Assembly (NCBI GenBank): GCA_937907525.1
Contig: CALCIB010000125.1
Coordinates: 1-11,657 of the forward strand
Source: an uncultured Planctomycetales bacterium
GTDB lineage: Bacteria; Planctomycetota; Planctomycetia; Isosphaerales; Isosphaeraceae
Direction: 5' to 3'
Length of the DNA stretch: 11,657 nt
Below, piece after piece: positions 1 to 9,424 of the stretch. A program made the position numbers and the translations under genes. The notes under the pieces were generated by a model. That model had not been told where the DNA came from and did no database searches. It was given only the letters and a program-made list of their open reading frames with translations. How positions within the stretch are numbered: the stretch's first letter is position 1; every line of letters starts with the position of its first letter.

Positions 1-47
1 CCCTCATCCGGCCCTTCGGGCCACCTTCCCCCGCGAGGGGGGAAGGC
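1..47. repeat. Double-hairpin palindromic repeat, REP-like; possible transcript end
   Basis: Two adjacent inverted repeats lie just beyond the stop of the last gene. The first, 10-22, is GGCCC-TTC-GGGCC. The second, 24-46, pairs CCTTCCCCC (24-32) with GGGGGAAGG (38-46) around a 5-base loop. Being palindromic, both can form in RNA from either strand. There is no T-run after the stem on the minus strand, so it is not a standard intrinsic terminator. The layout resembles short palindromic elements that I recall as widely dispersed between genes in several GC-rich genomes. It may protect the mRNA 3' end or help end transcription. The left edge of the window may cut it. Confidence 0.5.
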
Positions 48-78
48 CGTTATGCTCGCGCCTCGGGATCCGCGTCGC

Positions 79-1212
79 TCAATCCGCGACCGCGGTCCGG
101 ACGAACCGGAACAGCGAGTTCAGCATCCCCCAGAAGGTCAGCGCCCAGGCGGTCAGCGCCGCGTAAATGAAAACATGAGGCAGCGGCAGCAGGAAGCCGA
201 GGTCCATCGCGCCGGCCATCTCGAACGTCGCCGCGGTGTACATCCCCAGAGGGAAGACCAGGCCCCAGTAGAGCGGGTCGTAGGTCAGCGGGAAGCGCTG
301 GTATCCGTGCCGCCAGACTCCCAGGATCACCAGCATCGGGATCCACCAGGTGCCGGTCGACCAGTAGTAGATGGTGAAGCCCTTCAGAAACGGCAGGAGC
401 GACTCCAGGAACCAGGCGTCCGGCGCGTTCTCGATCAGCCGCGCGCCGACCAACGTGGAGATGGCCATCGCCCCCATGTTGATCCAGTACGGCGGCGAGA
501 GGTCGCCCGGCGCCATCCGGAAGAACGTGTAGCGATAAAAGATCAAGGACATCATCCAGGTGTACAACATTCCGCCGCACAACCACATCGAAAGCGCCAG
601 GAAGTTCAGGTGCAGTCGGTAAGGCTGCGGCAGATGATTCGCCAGCGCCGCGCTCAGGGCCGCGACGGCCTGGTTGGCGACCACCGCCAGCAACCAGCCG
701 CCGTTGATGCCTCGCCGCAGCGACGGCTTCTCCTCCTTGACCGTCAGCATCGTGAAGACGAAGTACATCAACCCGATCCAAAGCGCGACGCCCATCCCCC
801 ACATCGCGAACCCAAGCGCGTAGGCGCGCGTCACCGAGATCAACTCGCCCCCCAGGACGCAGGAGCCGGCGACCATCGTGAAGAAGCCCGGCGCCGTCTG
901 ATGCCCGGTCAGGTCGGCCCAGACCGCGTCGGAGTGCAGGGCGATCCGCCAGAGCGTCAAGACCCACAACGCCACGAATTGCGCCATGTTGAGCCAGAGG
1001 AAGCCCATCGCCAGCGCGTGAAACCCGGCCTGCTCGGAGGCGGTGTCGACGATCCCCGTCGCCATCACCAGCGCGAAGTAGGTCGGGGGGAGACGTCGAA
1101 CCGCCTCCGACGCGCGGCCGAGACCTAGAGCGGTTCGATTACGAGCCGATCCGCCTCCGTGGCCTTCGTCGCCGACATCCGGTGGATCACGACGTGCATC
1201 CAGATCAGACAT
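79..1212 (-). CDS. TDT/SLAC1-family anion permease (TehA-like), possibly for nitrate/nitrite
   Basis: This 377-residue protein has about ten membrane helices after a ~40-residue polar N-tail. It belongs to the tellurite-resistance/dicarboxylate transporter (TDT) family, related to bacterial TehA and plant SLAC1 anion channels. Recognition rests on the first-helix motif LPPTYFALVMATGI, MVAGSCVLGGEL, FLALSMWLCGGMLY and the late motif WGLVFPLGMYTAATFEMA. Family members pass anions such as sulfite, C4-dicarboxylates, chloride or nitrate. At the end of a nitrate respiration operon, nitrate or nitrite movement is the natural guess, but it is an inference. The start at 1212 is the only credible ATG before the first helix. 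It implies an 88-base overlap with the end of narK in another frame, with only a weak GGTGG upstream. The next ATG, M50, would cut into helix 1. It is the last gene of the operon, followed by a hairpin region. Confidence 0.85.
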   Translation of the reverse strand: MSDLDARRDPPDVGDEGHGGGSARNRTALGLGRASEAVRRLPPTYFALVMATGIVDTASEQAGFHALAMGFLWLNMAQFVALWVLTLWRIALHSDAVWADLTGHQTAPGFFTMVAGSCVLGGELISVTRAYALGFAMWGMGVALWIGLMYFVFTMLTVKEEKPSLRRGINGGWLLAVVANQAVAALSAALANHLPQPYRLHLNFLALSMWLCGGMLYTWMMSLIFYRYTFFRMAPGDLSPPYWINMGAMAISTLVGARLIENAPDAWFLESLLPFLKGFTIYYWSTGTWWIPMLVILGVWRHGYQRFPLTYDPLYWGLVFPLGMYTAATFEMAGAMDLGFLLPLPHVFIYAALTAWALTFWGMLNSLFRFVRTAVAD

Positions 1213-2666
1213 GTGGCGGCCACCAGGAACAGGAAGATCCAACAGGTCGTCCACAAGCCGGAGTAATCCAGCAAGACGCCGAAGACGATCGGCAGGAAGA
1301 ACCCGCCCAGGCCGCCGAGGACGCCGACCAGCCCGCCCACGACGCCGATCTCGGCCGGGAAGTACGCCGGGATCAGCGTGTACACCCCGGCCATGCCGAA
1401 GCCCATCGCCACGGCCAGCAGGAACACCAGGCCCGTGAACACGAGTCGGTTGGCCTGGAAGAAGATCCGCGTCGTCCCCGCCGCCAGCAGGTCCCCCTTG
1501 CGGACGCTCTGGCCCGCCTTCACCACCGGCTCCTGCCACTGCGTCGCGGTCGGCAGGATCAGATGGCGATCAAGGGTGAAGTCCAGCAGATGGGCCGGAT
1601 TCTTCTCCTTGAGGGCGAACGTCGAGCCGTTGGACAACCGGATCTCGACGTCGTTGGCGACCGTGACCGTCGCGTCGGCGTCGGCCAGGACCCCCCGCCC
1701 CGGCGTGTGGATCACCATCGCCGCGGGGAACAGCAGCAGGCAAAAGACCATGCTCACGGCCAGCGACCAGTACACCACCCACCGCGCGCCGATCTTGTCG
1801 GAGAGCCAGCCGCCCATCGCCCGGAACCCCGAGGATGAGAGGCTGTAGACGCCCGCCAAGGGGCCGGCCACCACGATCGGCAGCGTGTACACGTTGACGT
1901 AATACGGGATCAGCCATTGCGAAAGCGCGATGAACCCGCCGAAGAAGAAGGCGTAGTACATCCCGAACCGCCAGACCCGGATCCGTCCCAACGGCGCCAG
2001 CCGCGACAACAGCCCGCCGCCGCCCCCCTCCGCCCGCCGGTCCTCGGTCAGGAACCAGAACGCCGCCGCGGTCGCCACCAGCATCACGGCGTACAGCTTC
2101 GGCAGCGTCCGCCACCCCTCCAGGTCCTTCGCCGTCAGCCATCGCAGGAGGAGCGGGGCGAACATCGACGTCGCCGCCGCGCCCGCGTTGCCCATCCCGA
2201 AGATCCCAAGCGCGGTGCCGACCCGGGCCTTGTCGAACCAGACCGAGGTGTACGCCACCCCCGCGGCGAACGCCGACCCCGCGATCCCGAAGCCCAGCCC
2301 CGCCAGCACGAAGTCCGCGTACCGGTTCGCGTATGAGACCAGGAACATCGGGACCGCCGTGATCAGGATCAAGGCGGTGAAGACGACTCGACCGCCGAAG
2401 CGATCGCACAACGCCCCCGCCGGCAGCCGAAGGACCGAGCCGGTCAGCACCGGGACGGCGATCAGCATGCCGATCTGACTTCGGCTCCACGCGAAGAGCC
2501 CCTTGTCGACGAGGAACGTCACCAACGGCCCGTTGAGCATCCACGCCGCGAAACACGCCGCGAACGCGAGCGTGTTCACCGCCAGGATCCGCCAGGCCAG
2601 CTTGTCGGAGTCCCGGCGCGCCTTCGTCGTCGGAGGCGCGCCCGCGGGCGATCGCGTCGTGCTCAT
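1125..2666 (-). CDS. narK: NarK-type nitrate/nitrite MFS transporter with periplasmic insert
   Basis: This 513-residue protein has 12 predicted membrane helices and belongs to the nitrate/nitrite porter branch of the major facilitator superfamily. It should import nitrate and/or exchange it for nitrite across the inner membrane. Evidence: the first nitrate signature GIFGMGNAGAA (154-164); the second, GLVGVLGGLGGFFLP (445-459); and the two substrate arginines in LRLPAGALCDRFGGR (R80) and GFRAMGGWLSDKIGAR (R282), corresponding to R89 and R305 of E. coli NarK. Unlike typical NarK, about 85 residues (320-405) sit between helices 9 and 10 on the periplasmic side. They include VVKAGQSVRKGDLLAAGTTR, which resembles a biotinyl/lipoyl-type hairpin. 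The ATG at 2666 forms ATGA with the actF stop, with only a weak ribosome site. The direction of transport and the choice of nitrate or nitrite cannot be read from sequence. Confidence 0.92.
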   Translation of the reverse strand: MSTTRSPAGAPPTTKARRDSDKLAWRILAVNTLAFAACFAAWMLNGPLVTFLVDKGLFAWSRSQIGMLIAVPVLTGSVLRLPAGALCDRFGGRVVFTALILITAVPMFLVSYANRYADFVLAGLGFGIAGSAFAAGVAYTSVWFDKARVGTALGIFGMGNAGAAATSMFAPLLLRWLTAKDLEGWRTLPKLYAVMLVATAAAFWFLTEDRRAEGGGGGLLSRLAPLGRIRVWRFGMYYAFFFGGFIALSQWLIPYYVNVYTLPIVVAGPLAGVYSLSSSGFRAMGGWLSDKIGARWVVYWSLAVSMVFCLLLFPAAMVIHTPGRGVLADADATVTVANDVEIRLSNGSTFALKEKNPAHLLDFTLDRHLILPTATQWQEPVVKAGQSVRKGDLLAAGTTRIFFQANRLVFTGLVFLLAVAMGFGMAGVYTLIPAYFPAEIGVVGGLVGVLGGLGGFFLPIVFGVLLDYSGLWTTCWIFLFLVAATCLIWMHVVIHRMSATKATEADRLVIEPL

Positions 2667-3868
2667 GAGTGGTAATGCAGGCTCTCGGGAAGGTAAGGGT
2701 CGCCCACCGGCGCGACGGCCGCGCGCCGCATCGCGCGCCAGAACGCCCAGCAAACCACGCCCACCGCGCCGACGGTCAGGCCCGCGTCCCACAAGGTGGG
2801 AACGGTCGACGCCGACGGGTCCGCCGGGACGATCATGATGTACAAATCCAGCCAACGGCCCGCCAGGACCACCACCGCGATCTGACCCAGCACCCGGCCG
2901 TCGCGCTTGGTCCACCGCGGCAAGAGCAGGAAGAACGGGACCACCCAGTTGAGCGCCAGGTTCAGCAGCATGAGCGAACCCCACGCGCCGCTGGTCCGAC
3001 GGATGAAGTAGACGGTCTCCTCGGGGACGTTGCCGTACCAGATCAACATGTACTGGCTGAACCAGATGTAGATCCAGAACGTGCAGAAGGTCAGAAGCAG
3101 CTTGCCCCAGTCCTGGAGGTGGTCGTCCCGGAGCACGCCCCGCCAGGGGCCCAGCCGGCGGAGCCAGAGGCCCAGGAGGATGGCGACGGCGATCCCGCTG
3201 GACATGATCCCCGCGTAGTTGTAGACGCCGAAGACCGTGCTGTACCAGTGCGGCTCCAGCGTCATGATCCAGTCCACGGTCGAGAGCCAGACCGTCAGCG
3301 CGAAGGTCACGATGTAGACGCCGCTCAGGACCGTGTTGAGCCGTCGCCTTCCCAGGCCGCCTTCCTCGTCGCCGCGGCGGGAGTTGGCGACCATCAGCCG
3401 CGACAGCCCGATCCAGATCGACAGGTACGCGACCGCGCGAACCAGGAAGAACGGCCGGTTCAGCCAGAACCCCTTGAAGCCGATGAAGTGCTCCTCGGGG
3501 CTCGTCCACGGGTAGAGCGACGGCCGCAGCAAGAGGACCGCCAGTATCCCCAGACCGCCCCAGTACAGGAGCGCCGTCATCGCCTCGGGGACGCGACGGA
3601 CGGCCACGCTCCAGCCCGCTCCGGAGAGGTACTCGTAGGCCATCAGCGCCCCTCCGGCCAGTCCCAGGCCGACCAGGAACGTCGAGACCAAAAGCAGCGC
3701 GCTCCAGAACCGCGCGCCGCCGAACGCCGCGCCGACCACGACCGTGGCCGCGCCGACGATCATCAGCGCGTTAAACAGCGCGCGCGATCTTCGCGCCGCG
3801 TCGGCGTCCAGGGTCTCGTCGACCTGGCGCGGGAGCGATTCCATCGTCATCGTGATTTCGGTGTTCAT
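2663..3868 (-). CDS. actF: ACIII subunit ActF, second NrfD-like membrane subunit
   Basis: This 401-residue membrane protein has about ten predicted helices. ActF is a divergent NrfD homologue beside ActC that provides a second candidate proton path but no known quinol site. Recognisable ACIII ActF motifs are VWLSTVDWIMTLEPHWYSTV (D199, E205, H207), YNYAGIMSSGIAV, DDHLQDWGKLLLTFCTFW and IYIWFSQYMLIWYGNVPEET. The terminal GDPYLPESLHYHS is also typical. The ATG at 3868 forms ATGA with the actE stop. No good ribosome site precedes it, and ATG codons at residues 7 and 9 could also serve, so the exact N-terminus is slightly uncertain and translation is probably coupled to actE. It is the last ACIII gene here. 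No actG and no cytochrome oxidase genes follow; instead its stop overlaps the ATG of a NarK-type transporter. Confidence 0.95.
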   Translation of the reverse strand: MNTEITMTMESLPRQVDETLDADAARRSRALFNALMIVGAATVVVGAAFGGARFWSALLLVSTFLVGLGLAGGALMAYEYLSGAGWSVAVRRVPEAMTALLYWGGLGILAVLLLRPSLYPWTSPEEHFIGFKGFWLNRPFFLVRAVAYLSIWIGLSRLMVANSRRGDEEGGLGRRRLNTVLSGVYIVTFALTVWLSTVDWIMTLEPHWYSTVFGVYNYAGIMSSGIAVAILLGLWLRRLGPWRGVLRDDHLQDWGKLLLTFCTFWIYIWFSQYMLIWYGNVPEETVYFIRRTSGAWGSLMLLNLALNWVVPFFLLLPRWTKRDGRVLGQIAVVVLAGRWLDLYIMIVPADPSASTVPTLWDAGLTVGAVGVVCWAFWRAMRRAAVAPVGDPYLPESLHYHS

Positions 3869-4521
3869 GGCGTCGTGGGGGCCGGGGCCGCGGTTTGTCC
3901 TTGGGCAGGGGTCGGGGCCGGAGCGGCCGAAGCGGCCGCGGCCGGGGCTGGCGCTTGGCCCTGGAGCTTCCGCATCGCCAGGACGATCCGCCAGCGGTCG
4001 TCCGGGTCGATCTGGGCCGCGTAGCCCGGCATGTTGCCTTGCCCGAGGGTGATGACGTGAAAGACCTGGCCGTCCTGCATCAGTCGGGCGTGCTCGGCGG
4101 ACAGCGACGGCGGCGGCGGGAACCCGCGCTTGGCGACGGGGCCGTCGCCCGCGCCGCCGGGGCCGTGGCACGGCTGGCAGAACCGCGCGAACAGCGTCGT
4201 CCCGCGCTCCAGCGCGGCCGGATCGGCCGTCGCGTCGATCGGGTTCTTCAGCGTCAGCGCGGCCCTGATGGCGTCCTGCGGCGTCGCCTCGAACGGGAAC
4301 GGGGCCATCCCTCGGGGGATCGTCCCGGCCGGCGGCGGCTGCAGCGTCAGGCCGTCGGCGAAGTTCGGGTTCGGCTCGAAGGCGTTGTACCGCGCCGTCC
4401 GCTCCATGTTCGGGAGCCAGGTCCAGTTCGTCTCGCCAAAGTCGCGCGCCCCGAACCAGTCGAGCGCCACCAGCGACGCCAGGACCGCGCCCAGGACCCA
4501 GTTGACCGCGGTACGACTCAT
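3865..4521 (-). CDS. actE: ACIII subunit ActE, monoheme cytochrome c
   Basis: This 218-residue periplasmic monoheme cytochrome has an N-terminal hydrophobic segment (residues ~6-22). One heme site is seen, CQPCHG at 115-120, and the sixth ligand is probably M164 in LGQGNMPGYAAQI. The region before the heme carries the ActE-type motif PNMERTARYNAFEPNPNFADG and the GTIPRG segment, which help place it in ACIII and not among free cytochromes. ActE usually takes electrons from ActA and offers an exit to soluble cytochromes or an oxidase. No lipobox cysteine is seen near the signal, so it is probably held by its uncleaved helix. After about residue 187 the protein becomes an Ala/Pro/Gln/Thr tail of ~32 residues that looks disordered. 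GAGGAG lies 8 bases before the ATG, which overlaps the actD stop. The TGA overlaps the actF ATG. Confidence 0.93.
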   Translation of the reverse strand: MSRTAVNWVLGAVLASLVALDWFGARDFGETNWTWLPNMERTARYNAFEPNPNFADGLTLQPPPAGTIPRGMAPFPFEATPQDAIRAALTLKNPIDATADPAALERGTTLFARFCQPCHGPGGAGDGPVAKRGFPPPPSLSAEHARLMQDGQVFHVITLGQGNMPGYAAQIDPDDRWRIVLAMRKLQGQAPAPAAAASAAPAPTPAQGQTAAPAPTTP

Positions 4522-5041
4522 GATTCGAACTCCTCGGTCTCGACCGCGTTGAACCGCGCGCACAACTCGGCCGCGGCCGCCGCGCTGAACGTCGCGTCGG
4601 GCTCCTCGATCAGAAGCGCGAAGCGGTCGTCGGTCACCCGCGGGTGCGGCGTCACGGCCGTCTTGCCGGGGAGCAGGCCGAACGCCAGCAGGAACACCGC
4701 CGTCGTCCCCAGCCCGGCGGAGAGCACCCCCACCTCGAACGTCACCGGGATGAACGCCGGCAGCGAGTTCCAGGGCTTGCCGGCCACGTTGATCGGCCAG
4801 GTGACCGCCGACGCCCAGAACTGGAACCAGGTGATCAAGGCCGCCCCGGTCAGCCCCAGCGCGAGGCAGGCCCACGGCACCCACGACCGCGCGAACCCGG
4901 CCGCCTCCGGCAGCCCGTGGACCGGGTAGGGCGCGTACACGTCCACGATCCGCCAGCCCCGCTCCCGCGCGGCCCGGGTCGCCCCGATCACGTCCTCCTC
5001 GCGCTCGAAGAGGCCCATGAAGATCCGTCGGCTCCGCTTCT

Positions 5042-5045
<4 letters not shown>
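4518..5045 (-). CDS. actD: ACIII subunit ActD (DUF3341 family)
   Basis: This 175-residue protein has an N-terminal cytoplasmic ferredoxin-like region and two membrane helices (~57-77 and ~99-127). ActD is a structural subunit of ACIII that packs beside the ActC/ActF membrane module. Supporting motifs are IFMGLFEREEDVIGATRAAR, RIVDVYAPYPVHGLPEAAG, the loop VTWPINVAGKPWNSLPAFIP between the helices, and VTFEVGVLSAG. The C-terminus DDRFALLIEE followed by a short acidic tail is also typical. The ATG at 5045 forms ATGA with the actC stop and has GGAGG 7 bases upstream. The frame is open far upstream, but that extension lies opposite the actC reading frame and is not used. Its stop overlaps the actE ATG. 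Confidence 0.93.
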
Positions 5046-6458
<1,413 letters not shown>

Positions 6459-6466
<8 letters not shown>

Positions 6467-9344
6467 GGCTCGACCCCTCCCCGCCGTCCGGCGCCCGGTC
6501 GCGCACCAGCGTCAGATATCCCACGGACGGCCTCACGTTCAACTCCTCAAGCGCGTAATAGCGCCTCGGGTCGGCCAGCGCCTTGGACACCGCGCTTTCC
6601 GGGTCGTTGCCGTCGCCGAAGACGATCGCCTGGGTCGGGCACGACTGCTGGCAGGCGGTCTTGATCACGCCGTCGGCCGGCAACTTCCCCTCCTTCTTGG
6701 CCTGGATGGTCTCCTCCTGGATCCGCTGCACGCAGAACGTGCATTTCTCCATCACCCCGCGCGACCGCACCGTCACGTTGGGGTTGAGGACCAGATTTTC
6801 GACCGGGTCGTCGTGGGGGTAGTCGAACCAGTTGAACCGCCGCACCTTGTACGGGCAGTTGTTCGCGCAGTAGCGAGTGCCGACGCAACGGTTGTACGCC
6901 TGCGCGTTCAAGCCCTCCTCGGTGTGGACCGTCGCCAGGACCGGGCAGACCGACTCGCAGGGGGCGTTCTCGCAATGCTGGCAGAGCATCGGTTGATGCG
7001 AGGTCGTGACCTCGTCGCCTTCCCCCCTGTAGTAGCGGTCGATCCGCATCCAGTGCATCTCGCGACGGCGCTGGACCTCGTCGCGACCGACGACCGGGAC
7101 GTTGTTCTCCGCCTGGCAGGCGACCACGCAGGCCGAGCAGCCGGTGCAGCGGGTCAGGTCGATCGCCATCGCCCACTTCCGGCCCTCGTAGGGGTGGTCG
7201 GGGGGGAAGAGGTCCGGGTCCGGCAAATGGGCCTTCTCGACGCCGGAGGCGGGGTCCTCGCGATACTGCTGGAGCGTCGTCTCCAGGACGCAGGGCCGGA
7301 CCGCGCCTCCCGGCGGCGCCAGGTGTTCCGGCACGGCGATGTTGTGGTGGGTCTGGGTGGAGGCCAGGTCGCGGCGGCGGCCGGTCTTCGTCACCTTGGC
7401 GTCGGCCGCCACCAGCAGGCCCGGCGGCAGGAGCGGCCCGACGTCCGCGCCGATCAGGCCGTCGGGGCCCAGGGTGGGGTTGCGCTCGAACCATTGGGGG
7501 CCGACGTCGGCGAACCGCTCGGTGCTCCGCTGGCCGTAGCCGATCGCCACGGCCACCACGTCGTCGTGCTGGCCGGGCTGGACCATGGCCGGCAGTTCCA
7601 CCGCCGCGCCGCCGGCCTCGACCCGCACCACGTCCCCCTCGGTCACGCCCAGCCTGGCGGCGGTCGCCACCGAAAGACAGGCGTAGTTGTCCCACGTCGC
7701 CTTGCTGACCGGGTCGGGGAGTTCCTGGAGCCACGGGTTGTAGGCGTGACGGCCGTCCCCCAGGCCGACCTTGGCGTAGCCCACCAGGGCGAACCCCTCG
7801 GGCCCCGCCGCGATCGGCTTGACGCCCGAGCCGTCGAACTCCTTGACCGCGACCGGATCGCGCTTGACCTCGGCGAAGCCGCGCTCGACGGCTTCCGCCC
7901 AGGGGAAGGCGTCCTTCCAACGCTCCTTCACCAACTCTAGCGACGTTTTCGCCTCGCCGCGCCACGCCGAGAGAATCTCGATCAGGGACCGGGTCCGGCC
8001 CCTCGGATTCATGGCCGGCTGGCGGATGCCGACGATCCCCGCGGCGGGCTCGGCGTCGGCCCACGACTCGAACTCGTTCGACTCCGCGCAGATCAGGTGC
8101 GCGAGCGCCGTCGTCTCGTCGGCGCGTTGGGCGACGCAAACGACGTAGCCGGCCTTCTCCACCGGCAGCGCCCGGTCGTAAACCGGGTTGACGCCGGCGA
8201 CGACCAGCAGGTCGACCTCGCCGGCGTCGAGTTCCCTCCGCAACTCCTCGAGCGCCCGGTCGTCGCCCTGCTTCTGGAACGACGGCGAGGCGACGTCGAG
8301 CGTTTCGCCGTAGTTGCCGAGGTGTTGATTGATGAAATTGACCAGGACCTGCGCCTCGACGTCCCGGTCGCCGCAGACGACCAGGCTCTTGCCCCGGGCG
8401 TTCCAGAGCCGCTCGACGATCGGGTCCAGGTCGTCGCCGCCGGCCGGCGCGTCGAAGGTCGCGCCCGCCCTGGCGGCGATCTTGCCGGCCAGTTGCGAGA
8501 GCTTGAGCCCGACCTCCCCGGGCGCGATCCGCCGCCGCTCGTCGGCGTTGCTCCCGGTCAGCGAGGCGGTCGACTCGAACTGCGCGTGCCAAACCGCGTT
8601 CTCGTCGAGCCGGCGGCCCACCGAGTAGCCCGCGGCGTGCTCCACGGGGCTGATCCAGGTCCCGAGGAAGTCGGCGCCGAAGCCGACGACGACCCTCGCC
8701 TTATCGAAGCGGTATCGCGGCAGCACGCGCGCGCCGTGGGTCCGCTCGTGCGCCTCCGGGATCGCCGAGCACGACAGCGGATCGTAGACGACCAGCCTGG
8801 CGTCGGCGAGCGAGCCGACCAGTCCCTCGGCCAGGGCGCGGGCGGTCGGGCTGACGAGCGACCGGGTCAGGATCCGGACCTTGCCGCCGGCGAGCCGCGG
8901 CTTGACCGCCGCGTCGACCGCGGCCCAGTCGGCCGTCTCGCCGCCGATCGTCGGGGCCTGGAGGCGATGGGAGTCGTACAGGCCCAGCAGGGTCGCCTGG
9001 CCCATGGCGCAGAGGCCGCCCCTGGAGAGCGGGTGCTCGGGGAGCCCCTCCATCTTGATCGGGCGGCCGTCGACCGCCTTGACCAGGGCGCCGCAGCCGG
9101 CCTCGCATCCGGAGCAGACCGAGGCGTAGCGCAGGGCGCGGCCGGGGACGAGCTCCTCCGGCGCGATCAAAAACGGCGCGGCCTTGGGGGTGGGGATCCG
9201 CTCGCAGCCGACGGCGGACGCGGCCAGGGCCGTGAAGCCGGCCGCCTTGAGGAAGTCCCGGCGGTCGATTCCGTCCGGGCCGCCGTCGGGTTCGTCGACG
9301 TCCGACGGATCGAGCCCGCCAGGCGATTTCCGATAGGGGTTCAT
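6459..9344 (-). CDS. actB: ACIII subunit ActB, fused molybdopterin-like and FeS domains with Tat signal
   Basis: This 961-residue periplasmic subunit fuses a molybdopterin-oxidoreductase-like domain (~70-680) to a four-cluster ferredoxin domain (~718-950). In ACIII it relays electrons from the quinol site to the ActA hemes. The N-terminus has a Tat motif (RRDFLK, 28-33) and a hydrophobic stretch ending in AVGC at C47, a possible lipobox. The C-terminal domain shows cysteines 733/736/739/743, 788/791/796/800, 820/826/830 and 868/871/898/902. The third group reads NRCVGTRYCANNCPYK, with threonine at 823 in place of the expected cysteine. This is the ACIII signature and predicts three [4Fe-4S] and one [3Fe-4S]. 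Unusually, the N-terminal domain keeps C77-x2-C80-x3-C84-x27-C112, the classical FS0 cluster pattern. The start at 9344 is chosen because it places the Tat motif at the N-terminus; further upstream the frame runs into actA. The ribosome site is weak (GAGAGCCT). The 3' end overlaps actC by 8 bases. Confidence 0.96.
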
Positions 9345-9424
9345 AGGCTCTCTATCCCATGCGATCGTCGGCCGGCGGCGCCGGGGGTCGTCCCCTCCGC
9401 GCCCGTCCCGGCGGCGCTCGGGTC

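Noticed and set aside
9377..9403. Imperfect GC hairpin in the actA-actB gap as a regulatory element
   Set aside because: A 5-bp and a 4-bp stem separated by an uneven bulge can be found by chance at this base composition. There is no T-run or other sign of attenuation.
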